Of a DNA stretch of 64,000 nt, positions 18,576 through 27,235 are shown in pieces; the stretch's first letter is position 1, and the number at the start of each line of letters is the position of its first letter. The notes under the pieces were generated by a model, which made no database searches, was not told the DNA's origin, and was given only the letters and a program-made list of their open reading frames with translations. The stretch lies in assembly GCF_000092285.1 (NCBI RefSeq), contig NC_014100.1, positions 4,591,623 through 4,655,622 of the forward strand, written 5' to 3'. The DNA is from Caulobacter segnis ATCC 21756. Its GTDB lineage: Bacteria > Pseudomonadota > Alphaproteobacteria > Caulobacterales > Caulobacteraceae. The translations under genes and the position numbers were made by a program.

Positions 18576-19988
18576 TTAGAACTCGATCTGCATGCGGGCC
18601 TGGAAGACCGTCACGTCAGCGTCGTTCTCGATCGTGCCGATGCGACGATTGTTGACCTTCGCCTTGGTCACGTTCGCCATGAAGCGGACGTTGCTTTGCG
18701 GATACCAGTTCACGCCGGCGGTCAGGCCCTTGTAGGTGCCCGCGGTCGCCAGGCCCGGCTGGCTGGCCAAGGCGGTCACGGCGTTGGGGCTCATCTTGGT
18801 CAGGTCGGCGTAGTCGTAGCGACCCGCCAGTTCGAAGGCGCCCATGCCGCCCTTGTCGACCGGATGCAGGATCTTGACCTTGCCGAATTGACCGGCCGCG
18901 CTGTAGGGGCGGGTTTCGCCGGTCGGGAACCAGCTGGCCAAGGCGTAGCCGGTGACGATGTTGAAGTCCTTGCCGCCGTTGGCCGCGCTTTGGGTCGTGG
19001 CGACGCGGTTGACCTTGATCTGGGCGAGTTCGCCCTGCACCGAGACCGTCTTGTGCTTCCAGGCCGCTTCGGCGGCGATGGTGGTGTCGCTCTTGCCGAC
19101 GGCGCCGGTCGACAGCAGCACGCCGCCCGCCGAGGTCTGCGGCTTGTAAGCCGTGTTCGCCGCCGCCGAATAGGTGAAGCCGGTTTCGCCGCCGGTGTCG
19201 CGGTAGCGAGCCGAGACACCCAGGTGAACCGCGTCGTCCGCCGTCATGATCGGCGCATAGGTGCCGCGGACCATGAAGCCCGAGCGCTCCTTGGCGTTGT
19301 TGGCGACATAGCCGCCCGACGAGACGTCGGCCTTGTTGATCGAGTCGCCTTGCAGCGCGCCGCGCAGCGACCAGTTCTTGCCGACCTTGGTGGCCTGCGC
19401 CGCGAGCACGAAGCCGTTGTCGGTCAGATCACCGAACGGACCACGCTCCATAAAGGTGATCGTCTTGATCGAGGTGAGGTTCTCGAGACCGCCGACCTTC
19501 TGGTTGCCGACGGTGAGCAGCACGCCGCTCTTGGTCTTGTATTCGATGACCGCGTCATCCCAGCCCCAGGCGCCGCCGTTGGCCGCGCCGCCTTCGATCC
19601 GATAGGCGAAGGCGCCGAACTGGCCCTCGGCGCCGAGGAACACCTGGCGGGCGCGATATTGGCGAGACTTGTAGGACGCGCCGGTGTCGCGATCGACATT
19701 GACGTTGACGCCGTCGATCAACACGCGACCGCGCAGCTTGAAGGTGGCGCCACTGGCGTCCGTGAAGCGCGGCGAGCCTTCCCACTTGATCTGGGTGGCG
19801 GGGGCCGGAGCAGCGGCGGGCTTGGCCGCGCTCTTGGTCTCCAACGATTGGAGCCGCTCCTGCATGACTTTGATCTGCGCCTTCAGCTCCTCGAGCGAAG
19901 CGGCGTCAGTTTGCGGCGCCTCCTGGGCGGCGGCGACGCTGGCCAGCATGGAAGCGGCCAGCAAAGTTACGGAGAATATTTTGCGCAC
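18576..19988 (-). CDS. OprP/OprO-like outer-membrane porin
   Basis: 470-residue outer-membrane protein. The signal peptide ends after VAAA (residue 21). A short coiled-coil segment ([20 protein letters not shown]) comes next, as is typical for this porin family, followed by a beta barrel with [11 protein letters not shown] and [19 protein letters not shown]. The last residue is Phe, as expected for BAM recognition. The family includes phosphate- and polyphosphate-selective pores; selectivity here is not known. It is followed by a chemoreceptor gene. Confidence 0.85.
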   Translation of the reverse strand: MRKIFSVTLLAASMLASVAAAQEAPQTDAASLEELKAQIKVMQERLQSLETKSAAKPAAAPAPATQIKWEGSPRFTDASGATFKLRGRVLIDGVNVNVDRDTGASYKSRQYRARQVFLGAEGQFGAFAYRIEGGAANGGAWGWDDAVIEYKTKSGVLLTVGNQKVGGLENLTSIKTITFMERGPFGDLTDNGFVLAAQATKVGKNWSLRGALQGDSINKADVSSGGYVANNAKERSGFMVRGTYAPIMTADDAVHLGVSARYRDTGGETGFTYSAAANTAYKPQTSAGGVLLSTGAVGKSDTTIAAEAAWKHKTVSVQGELAQIKVNRVATTQSAANGGKDFNIVTGYALASWFPTGETRPYSAAGQFGKVKILHPVDKGGMGAFELAGRYDYADLTKMSPNAVTALASQPGLATAGTYKGLTAGVNWYPQSNVRFMANVTKAKVNNRRIGTIENDADVTVFQARMQIEF

Positions 19989-20255
19989 GAGAGATCGCCC
20001 TGTTTTCCGAGAAAACTAGATTTGTTGGGCGCAGTTGATCGGCTCGGCCGGTGAATTCGTGATTAATCCATCGTGAGCCGCGACAATATGACCTATCCAG
20101 GAACGAAGTTTTGCATCAGTTCCTCAAAGAGCGTCCGTGAGACGCGGCTTTTCATGGATAATCTTTTGGTTGCGGGGCGAAGTCCCATCAACTCCACGGA
20201 TCCGAAGTGTCGCGAGGAAGACCGAAGGAACGCGGCGTTTCCTAACGCGGCGCGT
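19989..20255. other. Intergenic region between porin and dnaQ
   Basis: There is no gene in this 267-base stretch. It has moderate GC and includes the porin promoter region (minus strand) and the end of the dnaQ operon. A short repeated motif GAACGCGGCG / AACGCGGCGCG occurs near 20228-20252. It is a candidate for one edge of a rearranged segment (see findings). Confidence 0.4.
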
Positions 20256-20969
20256 TCAACCCTCGGCCGCGACCACCCCGAACTTGATCCAGAGGGCCTG
20301 GTCCTTGAGGTTCTTGCGAACCCAGGCGGCGTGGACTTCGCGCTCGGCGTCGGTGGAGCGGGGGGCGAGCGGCCGGGGGCGTGACCCGTACGAGCCTTGG
20401 ATCGCGGCGGAAACAGCAAGGGTCTCGACCACGTGGGTCAGCTCGAGAGCGCGCTCCTTGCCGCCCTGCAGCTCGAGATAGACCTCGGCCAACAGGTGGG
20501 CGTCGATCAGGGCGCCGTGCTTGTCGCGGCTTTCCAGGCTGATCTTGAAGCGTTTGCACAGCGCGTCGAGCGAGTTGTACATGCCCGGAAAGCGCTTCTT
20601 GGCCATGGCCAGGGTGTCGACCCAGCGATCCTCGCGGATCGGGGCGCGGCCGCACTTCTCAAGCTCGAAATTGACGAACTGACGGTCGAAGGCGGCGTTG
20701 TGGGCCACGACGACGCTGTCGCCGACGAACTCGACGAAGCGGTCGGCGATCTCGTGGAACTTGGGCTTGCCGGTCAGGAAGGCGCTCGAGAGGCCGTGGA
20801 CCTTCTCGGCCTCGGCCGGCATGTCCCGCAGCGGGTCGCAATATTCGTGGAACGAGCGGCCGGTCGGCATGAAGTCGACCACCTCGATACAGCCGATTTC
20901 AACCAGGCGATCGCCCGTCTTGGGATCGAAGCCGGTCGTTTCGGTGTCGAGGATGATCTCGCGGGCCAT
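20256..20969 (-). CDS. dnaQ: DNA polymerase III epsilon subunit (proofreading exonuclease)
   Basis: 3'-5' exonuclease that proofreads the replicase. The 237 residues show the DEDDh motifs in order: ExoI ILDTETTGFDP (6-16), ExoII VVAHNAAFDRQFV (about 88-100) and ExoIII with DKHGALIDAHLLAEVY, including the catalytic His and Asp. It is the last gene of the leftward ppsR-maf-aroE-coaE-dnaQ series that begins at the replication origin. Confidence 0.94.
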   Translation of the reverse strand: MAREIILDTETTGFDPKTGDRLVEIGCIEVVDFMPTGRSFHEYCDPLRDMPAEAEKVHGLSSAFLTGKPKFHEIADRFVEFVGDSVVVAHNAAFDRQFVNFELEKCGRAPIREDRWVDTLAMAKKRFPGMYNSLDALCKRFKISLESRDKHGALIDAHLLAEVYLELQGGKERALELTHVVETLAVSAAIQGSYGSRPRPLAPRSTDAEREVHAAWVRKNLKDQALWIKFGVVAAEG

Positions 20970-21000
20970 GGCCCTTCTTTGCGACCGTTCGACTTCCGCA

Positions 21001-21600
21001 TCAAGCGTGACGGGAAGTTCTCAACAGAGTCAGAAGGTCGCGGACCTGCTTCCGGGCATGCTCGACGCCCTGGCCGGTGTCGATGACGAAATCGGCCAGG
21101 GCGCGCTTCTCGGCGTCCGGGGTTTGGCGCGCCAGGATCGCCTCGAACTTCTCGGGCGTCATCTCCGGGCGAGCCAGCACGCGGGCGCGCTGGACCTCGG
21201 GCGGGGCGGACACCACGACGACCTTGTCGACGCTTTTCTGGCCGCCGGTTTCGAACAGCAAAGGGATATCGAGGACGACGATCTCGTGGTTCTCGGCCTG
21301 GGCTTTCTGGAAGAAGCCGATCCGGTGGGCGCCGACCAGGGGGTGGACGATCGCCTCCAGCTTGGCCAGCGCCTCGGGATCGCCGACCACCTTTGCGCTC
21401 AGCTTGGCGCGGTCGATCGCGCCGTCGACCACCACGCCGGGGAAGGCGGCCTCGACCGGCGCGACGGCCGCGCCGCCGACGGCATAGAGCGCGTGGACGG
21501 CGGCGTCGGAGTCGTAGACGGGCACGCCCTCGGCCTCGAACATGGCGGCGGTCGTGGACTTGCCCATGCCGATCGATCCGGTGAGACCCAGGATCAGCAT
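21001..21600 (-). CDS. coaE: Dephospho-CoA kinase
   Basis: Last enzyme of coenzyme A synthesis, phosphorylating the ribose 3'-hydroxyl of dephospho-CoA. The 199-residue P-loop kinase has [12 protein letters not shown] at residues 5-16, the substrate motif [10 protein letters not shown] and the lid stretch VHPLVGAHR. It starts three bases before the preceding aroE gene stops being read, so the two are tightly packed in one operon. Confidence 0.95.
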   Translation of the reverse strand: MLILGLTGSIGMGKSTTAAMFEAEGVPVYDSDAAVHALYAVGGAAVAPVEAAFPGVVVDGAIDRAKLSAKVVGDPEALAKLEAIVHPLVGAHRIGFFQKAQAENHEIVVLDIPLLFETGGQKSVDKVVVVSAPPEVQRARVLARPEMTPEKFEAILARQTPDAEKRALADFVIDTGQGVEHARKQVRDLLTLLRTSRHA

Positions 21601-21603
21601 GAC

Positions 21604-22473
21604 TTAGGCCTCGCCCAGCAGCGTCAGGGCAAGTCCCCGGACATCGACGTCGGCGGAGGGCGCGACACCATAGATCGCCTCGAAGGTCGGTATGGCCTGG
21701 CGCAGCAGCATCTCCAGGCCGTCGACCGTGCGAAGACCCGCCGCCTCGGCGCGGCGCAGGAACTCGGTGCGCAGCGGCTTGTAGACCATGTCCATGACCA
21801 CGGCGGTCTTCGGCGTCAGGGACAGGTCGGCCGCCGGGCCCTCGCCGCCGCCCAAGCCTAGCGAGGTGGCGTTGATCACAAGCCCTGCGTCAGCCAGCAG
21901 GCCGGGGAGGGCGGCTTCTTCGACCGCGACGACCTTGGCGCCGAACGCGTCGACCAATTCCTGGGCGCGGGCCAGGGTGCGGTTGACGATACGGATCTCC
22001 GGCGCGCCGGCCAGGAGGAGGGCGGCGACCGCCCCCCGCGCCGCGCCGCCGGCGCCGAGGATCACGACCGGGGCGGATTTGGCGTCGAAGCCCGGCGCCT
22101 GGGTTTCAACCGCGCCCAGCAGGCCCGGCCCGTCGGTATTGTCGGCATGGACGGAGCCGTCGGCCGCGAACAACAGCAGGTTGGCCGCCCCGGCCATCCT
22201 GGCCAGGTCGCTGGCGGTGTCGGCCATCGCCAACGCCCGCTCCTTGAAAGGAATGGTGACGTTGACGCCGCGCACCGCGCCGCCGCGCAGGCCGTCGACG
22301 AAGGTCTCGAACCGATCGGCCGCCGGGGCGAAGGGCACATAGACCGCGTCGAGGCCCGCCGCCGCGATCCAGGCGTTGTGGATCACCGGGCTCATCGAGT
22401 GCTTGATCGGCTGGCCGCAGACGCCGCCGACGATGGCCGCGCCCGAAATCGTCCCCGAAATCGTCGAAGTCAT
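21604..22473 (-). CDS. aroE: Shikimate dehydrogenase
   Basis: Reduces 3-dehydroshikimate with NADPH in the aromatic amino acid pathway. From ATG 22473 the protein has 289 residues. The substrate-binding half shows [19 protein letters not shown] and VNVTIPFKE with the catalytic Lys; the Rossmann half has [16 protein letters not shown]. The frame is open further upstream, but this ATG overlaps the maf stop codon by four bases (ATGA) and matches the family N-terminus. Confidence 0.94.
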   Translation of the reverse strand: MTSTISGTISGAAIVGGVCGQPIKHSMSPVIHNAWIAAAGLDAVYVPFAPAADRFETFVDGLRGGAVRGVNVTIPFKERALAMADTASDLARMAGAANLLLFAADGSVHADNTDGPGLLGAVETQAPGFDAKSAPVVILGAGGAARGAVAALLLAGAPEIRIVNRTLARAQELVDAFGAKVVAVEEAALPGLLADAGLVINATSLGLGGGEGPAADLSLTPKTAVVMDMVYKPLRTEFLRRAEAAGLRTVDGLEMLLRQAIPTFEAIYGVAPSADVDVRGLALTLLGEA

Positions 22474-23069
22474 GCGACGAGGGCTCCGTGAAGGCGCAGG
22501 AAATCCAAAAGTCCGACCAGGGGCAGACCCAGTATGGCGAAGTAGTCCCCGTCGACCTCGTCGAACAGCTGCACGCCCTCGCTCTCCAGTTCGTAGCAGC
22601 CGACCGACCACAACAGGGCCTCGCCGCGACGCTCTATATACTGGTCGAGCCAGGCCTCGCTGAACGGCCGCACCGAAAGCTTGGCGGTCTCGACGATCCG
22701 CCAGATCGGCTGGCCGTCGCGGGCGACGACCACGGCCGAGTGCAGCTTGTGGACCTGGCCGCGCAGCTCCAGCAGGCGCGCGCGGGCTTCGTCCAGGGTG
22801 TCGACCTTGTCGATCAGCTTGCCGCGCAGGTCGAGCGTCTGGTCAGCGCCGATCACCAAGCCGGACCGCTTGGTCGAGACCTTGACCGCCTTCATCTCGG
22901 CCAGGGCGTCGGCGACGTCGCGCGGGGTGACATCCTCGGCCAGCAAGGCCGCCTTGGCGGCGTCCTCGTCGACGCCCGAGCCGACCGCCTCGAAGGCGAC
23001 GCCGGCGTTTTTCAGGATCATCTGGCGGGCCGAGCTTTTGGACGCCAGGGTTACGGGGGTAAGCGTCAC
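22470..23069 (-). CDS. maf: Maf-family nucleotide pyrophosphatase
   Basis: Hydrolyses non-canonical or selected nucleoside triphosphates and has been linked to division arrest. The 199-residue protein carries the Maf start [19 protein letters not shown] and the catalytic GADQTLDL, with the Q-Asp pair. It lies five bases downstream of ppsR and overlaps aroE by four bases. Confidence 0.92.
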   Translation of the reverse strand: MTLTPVTLASKSSARQMILKNAGVAFEAVGSGVDEDAAKAALLAEDVTPRDVADALAEMKAVKVSTKRSGLVIGADQTLDLRGKLIDKVDTLDEARARLLELRGQVHKLHSAVVVARDGQPIWRIVETAKLSVRPFSEAWLDQYIERRGEALLWSVGCYELESEGVQLFDEVDGDYFAILGLPLVGLLDFLRLHGALVA

Positions 23070-23074
23070 GGACG

Positions 23075-23986
23075 TCAGGCTCCCAGGACCTCGACCTTGC
23101 CGCGGCCGCCGGACAGAAGGTTGATGACCGCCGCCGCGGTTTCCTCGACGGAGCGCCGGGTGATGTCGATCACCGGCCAGCCCTGGCGCTCGAACAGGCG
23201 GCGGGCGGCGATGATCTCCTGGCGCACGGCGTCACTGTCGACATAGTCGCTTTCGCGGCTCTCCTTCAGGGACAGCAGTCGGTTGCGACGGATCTGGATC
23301 AGCCGGTCGGGCGAGGTGATCAGGCCGACGATCAGGGTGTTCTTCAGTTCGAACAGCTCGGCGGGCGGCGGACGGCCCGGCACCAGCGGCACATTGGCCG
23401 CGCGCACCCCCCGGTGGGCCAGGTAGATGCACGTCGGGGTCTTGGAGGTGCGCGACACGCCCACCAGGATCACGTCCGCCTGGGTCAGGTCCTGACCGCC
23501 CTGGCCGTCGTCGTGGGCGATGGCGTAGTCCAGCGCCTCGATCCGGTCGAAATAGTCGTTGGTCAGGGCGTGCTGCGCGCCGACCCGGGTCGAGATCCGC
23601 GCGCCCAGATAGCGCGACATGGCGCTGACCACGGGATCCAGCGCGGCGATGCAGGGCATCTCCAGCTTGCGACATCCTTCCTCGAGCGCGGCGCGCAGCC
23701 CCGGATCGACGATGGTGTGCATGACCACGCCCGGAGCCCCGCCGATCTCCTCCAGGGCCCGGTCCAGCTGCCGGGTGGAACGGACCAGGGCGTAGATGTG
23801 TTCGATCGGCAGGATGTCGGTGAACCGGGCGCAGACCGCGCGCGCCATGGCGTTCAACGTCTCGCCCGTCGAGTCGGACACCAGATGGATGTGGAAGTAG
23901 GTCGCAAAGCGGGGCGGTAAGCGTTCGCTCTCGCCCCCCGAGCCCTGACTCTCCTGTGGATCATCCGTTAACGGTTGTTTAACCAC
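23075..23986 (-). CDS. ppsR: PEP synthase/PPDK regulatory protein (DUF299)
   Basis: Bifunctional ADP-dependent kinase and Pi-dependent phosphorylase that turns PEP synthase or pyruvate phosphate dikinase off and on. It has 303 residues; the conserved part begins YFHIHLVSDSTGETLNAM at about 29, and the P-loop-like VGVSRTSKTPT is near 157. The only good start is GTG 23986. The first codons overlap a perfect CtrA box and a DnaA-like box, so the edge of the origin reaches into this gene, as in Caulobacter Cori. Confidence 0.9.
   Translation of the reverse strand: MVKQPLTDDPQESQGSGGESERLPPRFATYFHIHLVSDSTGETLNAMARAVCARFTDILPIEHIYALVRSTRQLDRALEEIGGAPGVVMHTIVDPGLRAALEEGCRKLEMPCIAALDPVVSAMSRYLGARISTRVGAQHALTNDYFDRIEALDYAIAHDDGQGGQDLTQADVILVGVSRTSKTPTCIYLAHRGVRAANVPLVPGRPPPAELFELKNTLIVGLITSPDRLIQIRRNRLLSLKESRESDYVDSDAVRQEIIAARRLFERQGWPVIDITRRSVEETAAAVINLLSGGRGKVEVLGA
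23955..23963 (-). promoter_or_regulatory. DnaA box (G-box) of Cori
   Basis: TGTGGATCA on the plus strand, TGATCCACA on the minus strand. This is one base off the E. coli consensus TTATCCACA and is the form described as the G-box at Caulobacter Cori. It lies five bases from the first CtrA box, inside the first codons of ppsR. Confidence 0.75.
23968..23982. promoter_or_regulatory. CtrA box 1 of Cori
   Basis: TTAA-N7-TTAA, perfect. It overlaps the first codons of ppsR. CtrA bound here represses origin firing in swarmer cells. Confidence 0.88.
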
Positions 23987-24176
23987 TTGGCCTGCCTCTG
24001 GGGACGCCTGGGCGCCGATAGGCCCGCGAGGCGTCGTGACACGGCGCCGCTGTGATCAACGGTCGCATTGCTCGCGTACCATCCCCAGGCTCGACCCGCA
24101 TCCCCCGAAGTCTGAATCCTCGTTTTCCATACCCGGGGACGAGTCCCGCGTGGGGTCTTTCGCGCACCGCCGTTAA

Positions 24177-24191
24177 TTAAGTTTTCATTAA
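24177..24191. promoter_or_regulatory. CtrA box 2 of Cori
   Basis: TTAA-N7-TTAA, perfect. An additional TTAA sits directly before it at 24173. Confidence 0.88.
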
Positions 24192-24224
24192 GGGGTTCAA
24201 CGGCCTGCAAGGCCTTCCACAGGA

Positions 24225-24239
24225 TTAACAGAACGTTAA
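24225..24239. promoter_or_regulatory. CtrA box 3 of Cori
   Basis: TTAA-N7-TTAA, perfect, in the centre of the origin. Confidence 0.88.
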
Positions 24240-24347
24240 CCACATGTGCGGGGCCTTGTGGGCAAAGGCGGATCGGGTGTGGGAGTCAGCCTCGAGGCCG
24301 GGGTTTTCCCCACTTTGCAGTTGCCCTCCTGCTCCCTCTTCCAAATC

Positions 24348-24362
24348 CTAATTTCTTATTAA
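24348..24362. promoter_or_regulatory. CtrA box 4 of Cori
   Basis: CTAA-N7-TTAA, one mismatch, in the AT-rich part next to hemE. Confidence 0.75.
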
Positions 24363-24368
24363 GATATG

Positions 24369-24383
24369 TTAGAAAGGGCTTAA
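24369..24383. promoter_or_regulatory. CtrA box 5 of Cori
   Basis: TTAG-N7-TTAA, one mismatch, six bases after box 4. Its position upstream of hemE suggests it can also control the hemE promoters. Confidence 0.75.
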
Positions 24384-24432
24384 GGGGACTCCGGGCTTGA
24401 GCCGAAGCCCGCGCCGGGCTTTAACCCGAGCC

Positions 24433-25476
24433 ATGACGTCGCCTTCCCAGACCCTGAAGTTTCTCGCCGCGCTTTCCGGCGAGACGCACGCCCATCCGCC
24501 GATCTGGTTCATGCGTCAGGCTGGGCGGTATCTGCCGGAGTATCGCGCTGTTCGCGCCACGGCCCCGGACTTCATCAGCTTCTGCTTCGATCCGGAGAAG
24601 GCCGCCGAGGTCACGCTGCAGCCCATGCGGCGCTTCCCGTTCGACGCGGCGATCGTCTTCGCCGACATCCTGCTGATCCCGGGCGCCCTGGGCCAGAAGG
24701 TCTGGTTCGAGGCCGGTGAGGGACCCAAGCTCGGCGACATGCCGTCGGTCGAGTCCATGGCCGAAAAGGCCGGCGAGGCGGGCAAGGCCCTATCGCTCGT
24801 CGGGGAGACGTTGACGCGGGTTCGCTCGGCGCTCGATCCGTCCAAGGCCCTGATCGGCTTCGCCGGCGCGCCCTGGACCGTGGCGACCTACATGATCGAG
24901 AAGGGCTCCAGCGATCGCAGCGGCGCGCGGACCTTCGCCTACCAGAACCCCGAGACGACCGACGCCCTGATCCAGGTGCTGGTCGACTCGACGATCGACT
25001 ACCTGGCCATGCAGGTCGACGCCGGCGCTCAAGCCGTGAAGCTGTTCGAGAGCTGGGCCGAGGGCCTGTCCGAGCCGCTGTTCGATCGTCTTGTCACCCA
25101 GCCCCACAAGAAGATCGTCGAGGGTCTGCGGGCGCGCGGCGTGACCGTGCCGATCATCGGCTTCCCGCGCGGGGCCGGCGCCTTGGTCGAGGGCTACGCC
25201 GCGCAGGTTCCGGTGCAAGGCGTGGCGCTTGACACCCAGGCCAGCGCCAAGCTGGGCCAGGCCATCCAGAAATCGAAGACCATCCAGGGCGCGCTGGATC
25301 CGCTGCTGCTGCGCGCCGGCGGCGATGCGCTGCTGAGGCGGGTGGACGAGCTGCTCGAACAGTGGAACCAGGGTCCCTATATCTTCAACCTGGGCCACGG
25401 GATCCTGCCGGACACGCCGATCGCGCACGTCGAGGCGGTGCTGGAGCGGGTGACCGGCCAGAAGGTGGTCAAGTGA
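24433..25476 (+). CDS. hemE: Uroporphyrinogen decarboxylase
   Basis: Converts uroporphyrinogen III to coproporphyrinogen III in haem synthesis. From ATG 24433 it has 347 residues; a TTG at 24397 would add 12 unrelated residues. The substrate-binding signature PIWFMRQAGRYLPEYR lies near residue 22, and the catalytic Asp is in FPFDAAIVFADIL. In Caulobacter, hemE is the gene that flanks the origin. Its stop overlaps the hemH GTG start by four bases. Confidence 0.95.
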   Translation: MTSPSQTLKFLAALSGETHAHPPIWFMRQAGRYLPEYRAVRATAPDFISFCFDPEKAAEVTLQPMRRFPFDAAIVFADILLIPGALGQKVWFEAGEGPKLGDMPSVESMAEKAGEAGKALSLVGETLTRVRSALDPSKALIGFAGAPWTVATYMIEKGSSDRSGARTFAYQNPETTDALIQVLVDSTIDYLAMQVDAGAQAVKLFESWAEGLSEPLFDRLVTQPHKKIVEGLRARGVTVPIIGFPRGAGALVEGYAAQVPVQGVALDTQASAKLGQAIQKSKTIQGALDPLLLRAGGDALLRRVDELLEQWNQGPYIFNLGHGILPDTPIAHVEAVLERVTGQKVVK

Positions 25477-26516
25477 GCAAGAAGCTCGCCGTCGTCCTGT
25501 TCAATCTCGGCGGACCCGACGGTCCGCGCGCGGTGCGGCCGTTCCTGTTCAACCTGTTTCGCGATCCGGCGATCATCGGCGCCCCGGCGCTCATCCGCTA
25601 TCCGCTGGCGGCCCTGATCTCGACGACGCGCGAAAAGATGGCCAAGGCCAACTACGCGATCATGGGCGGCGGCTCGCCGCTGCTGCCAGAAACCCAGAAG
25701 CAGGCCGAGGTGCTGGAGACCGCGCTGGCGACCGCGCTGCCGGGCGTCGAGGCCAAGTGCTTCATCGCCATGCGCTACTGGCATCCGCTGACCGGCGAGA
25801 CCGCGCGCCAGGTCGCCGCCTTCGCGCCGGACGAAGTCGTGCTGCTGCCGCTCTATCCGCAGTTCTCGACCACCACGACCGGCTCGTCGTTGAAGGCCTG
25901 GCGCAAGACCTACAAGGGCCCGGGTTCCGAAACGACGGTCTGCTGCTATCCGACGGATGGCGGCCTGATCGACGCCCACGCCCGGATGATTCGCGAGACC
26001 TGGGAGAAGGCCGGTTCGCCGACCAACATCCGTCTGCTGTTCTCGGCTCACGGCTTGCCCGAGAAGGTGATCCTGGCTGGCGACCCCTACCAGAAGCAGA
26101 TCGAGGCCACGGCCGCCGCCGTCGCCGCCAAGCTGCCGGCCGGGATCGACTGGACCGTCTGCTACCAGAGCCGGGTCGGGCCGCTGAAGTGGATCGGCCC
26201 CTCGACCGACGAGGAGATCCGCCGCGCGGGGGCCGAGGGCAAGGGCGTGATGATCACCCCGATCGCCTTCGTCTCCGAACACGTCGAGACCCTGGTCGAG
26301 CTCGACCACGAATACGCCGAGCTGGCGAAGGACGTCGGCGCCGCGCCCTATATCCGGGTTCCGGCCCTGGGCGGCGCGCCCGAGTTCATCGACGGCCTCG
26401 CCGCCGCGGTCCGTAACGCCCTGGGCGAACGCGCCGGCTCGGTGGCCCCGGCCTGCGGCTGGCGTTGTGGGGCCGAATGGTCTCAATGCCCCCGTCGAGA
26501 AGGAGCCGCCGCGTGA
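25473..26516 (+). CDS. hemH: Ferrochelatase, probable 2Fe-2S type
   Basis: Inserts ferrous iron into protoporphyrin IX. The 347-residue protein starts at GTG 25473, overlapping hemE (GTGA). The catalytic His is in LLFSAHGLPEK (His193). Cysteines at 158 (TVCCYP) and in the C-terminal tail at 328, 332 and 339 fit the 2Fe-2S cluster known in Caulobacter and some other ferrochelatases. The tail would not be needed for a cluster-free enzyme. It is coupled to hemJ by another GTGA overlap. Confidence 0.93.
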   Translation: MSKKLAVVLFNLGGPDGPRAVRPFLFNLFRDPAIIGAPALIRYPLAALISTTREKMAKANYAIMGGGSPLLPETQKQAEVLETALATALPGVEAKCFIAMRYWHPLTGETARQVAAFAPDEVVLLPLYPQFSTTTTGSSLKAWRKTYKGPGSETTVCCYPTDGGLIDAHARMIRETWEKAGSPTNIRLLFSAHGLPEKVILAGDPYQKQIEATAAAVAAKLPAGIDWTVCYQSRVGPLKWIGPSTDEEIRRAGAEGKGVMITPIAFVSEHVETLVELDHEYAELAKDVGAAPYIRVPALGGAPEFIDGLAAAVRNALGERAGSVAPACGWRCGAEWSQCPRREGAAA

Positions 26517-26980
26517 CGGATTTCCTGGTGGCGCACTTCAACCTGGTGCGCGGGCTTCACATCCTGTCGGCCATCGCCTTCATGGCGGGGATGCTCTACC
26601 TGCCGCGCCTGTTCGTCTATCACAGCAAGGCCGCGCCCGGCTCGGAGATGCACGAGACCTTCACGGTCATGGAGCGGCGTCTGCTGCGCGGCATCATCAA
26701 TCCGGCCTCGATCGCCACGGCGCTCTTTGGTCTGGGCCTGATCCTGGCGGACGCCCAGATCCGCGGCTGGAGCTTCCTCCTCGAGCCCTGGATGGCGACC
26801 AAGCTGGTCGCCCTGGTCGGGCTCTACGGCTTCCATGGCTTTCTGTCCGCCTCGCGCAAGAAGTTCGAGAAGGGCGAATATCCTCGCTCCGAGAAGTTCT
26901 GGCGGATGGTCAACGAGATCCCGTTCGTGCTGGCGATCGTGATCGTCGTCTCGGTGACGACCAAGTTCCTCAATCACTGA
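26513..26980 (+). CDS. hemJ: Protoporphyrinogen oxidase HemJ
   Basis: Integral membrane enzyme that oxidises protoporphyrinogen IX, the step before ferrochelatase. From GTG 26513 it has 155 residues and four membrane helices. Conserved features are HILSAIAFMAGMLYLPRLFVYH at about 15-36, with the haem-ligand His, and the final RMVNEIPFVLAIVIV. AAGGAG sits eight bases before the GTG, which supports this start over an in-frame codon at 26465. It completes a hemE-hemH-hemJ set. Confidence 0.92.
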   Translation: MTDFLVAHFNLVRGLHILSAIAFMAGMLYLPRLFVYHSKAAPGSEMHETFTVMERRLLRGIINPASIATALFGLGLILADAQIRGWSFLLEPWMATKLVALVGLYGFHGFLSASRKKFEKGEYPRSEKFWRMVNEIPFVLAIVIVVSVTTKFLNH

Positions 26981-27235
26981 GCCGTCGCGGCGCTTGACCC
27001 GCCGCCCGCCGCGTGATTTGCATCACCGATCGGTTCGGCCTCGCCGGACCTCTTCTTCCCACGGACCGGCGCCCGTCCTGGCGCGCCCCGCGAGCGATCC
27101 GCTCCAAGGTCTGTCCCCCGAACGATCCGCGTCATCGTCAATCGACGCGCATGTCCCGGTCCTACCGGGCGTGACCCCTGAAGTTCTACCGGCCGGACTC
27201 CGTCGTGGGGACCGCGCCCACCCCTGAGTCTTGTC

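Larger units (their letters stand above)
23947..24432. other. Cori: Chromosomal replication origin, Cori type
   Basis: This gap between ppsR (left) and hemE (right) has the features of the Caulobacter origin. Five CtrA boxes are present: 23968, 24177 and 24225 are perfect, and 24348 and 24369 have one mismatch each. TGTGGATCA at 23955-23963 is the complement of the G-box DnaA site TGATCCACA. Weaker DnaA-like sites are TTTTCCATA (24123) and TTTTCCCCA (24304). Five CcrM GANTC sites lie at 23947, 24114, 24141, 24283 and 24387. An AT-rich stretch at 24338-24385 could be the unwinding element. Short open frames in the gap are not credible genes. Confidence 0.93.

Noticed and set aside
23968..24243. 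Short minus-strand open frames within Cori
   Set aside because: They cross CtrA and DnaA boxes, have unremarkable composition and no ribosome binding site; the region is explained by the origin.
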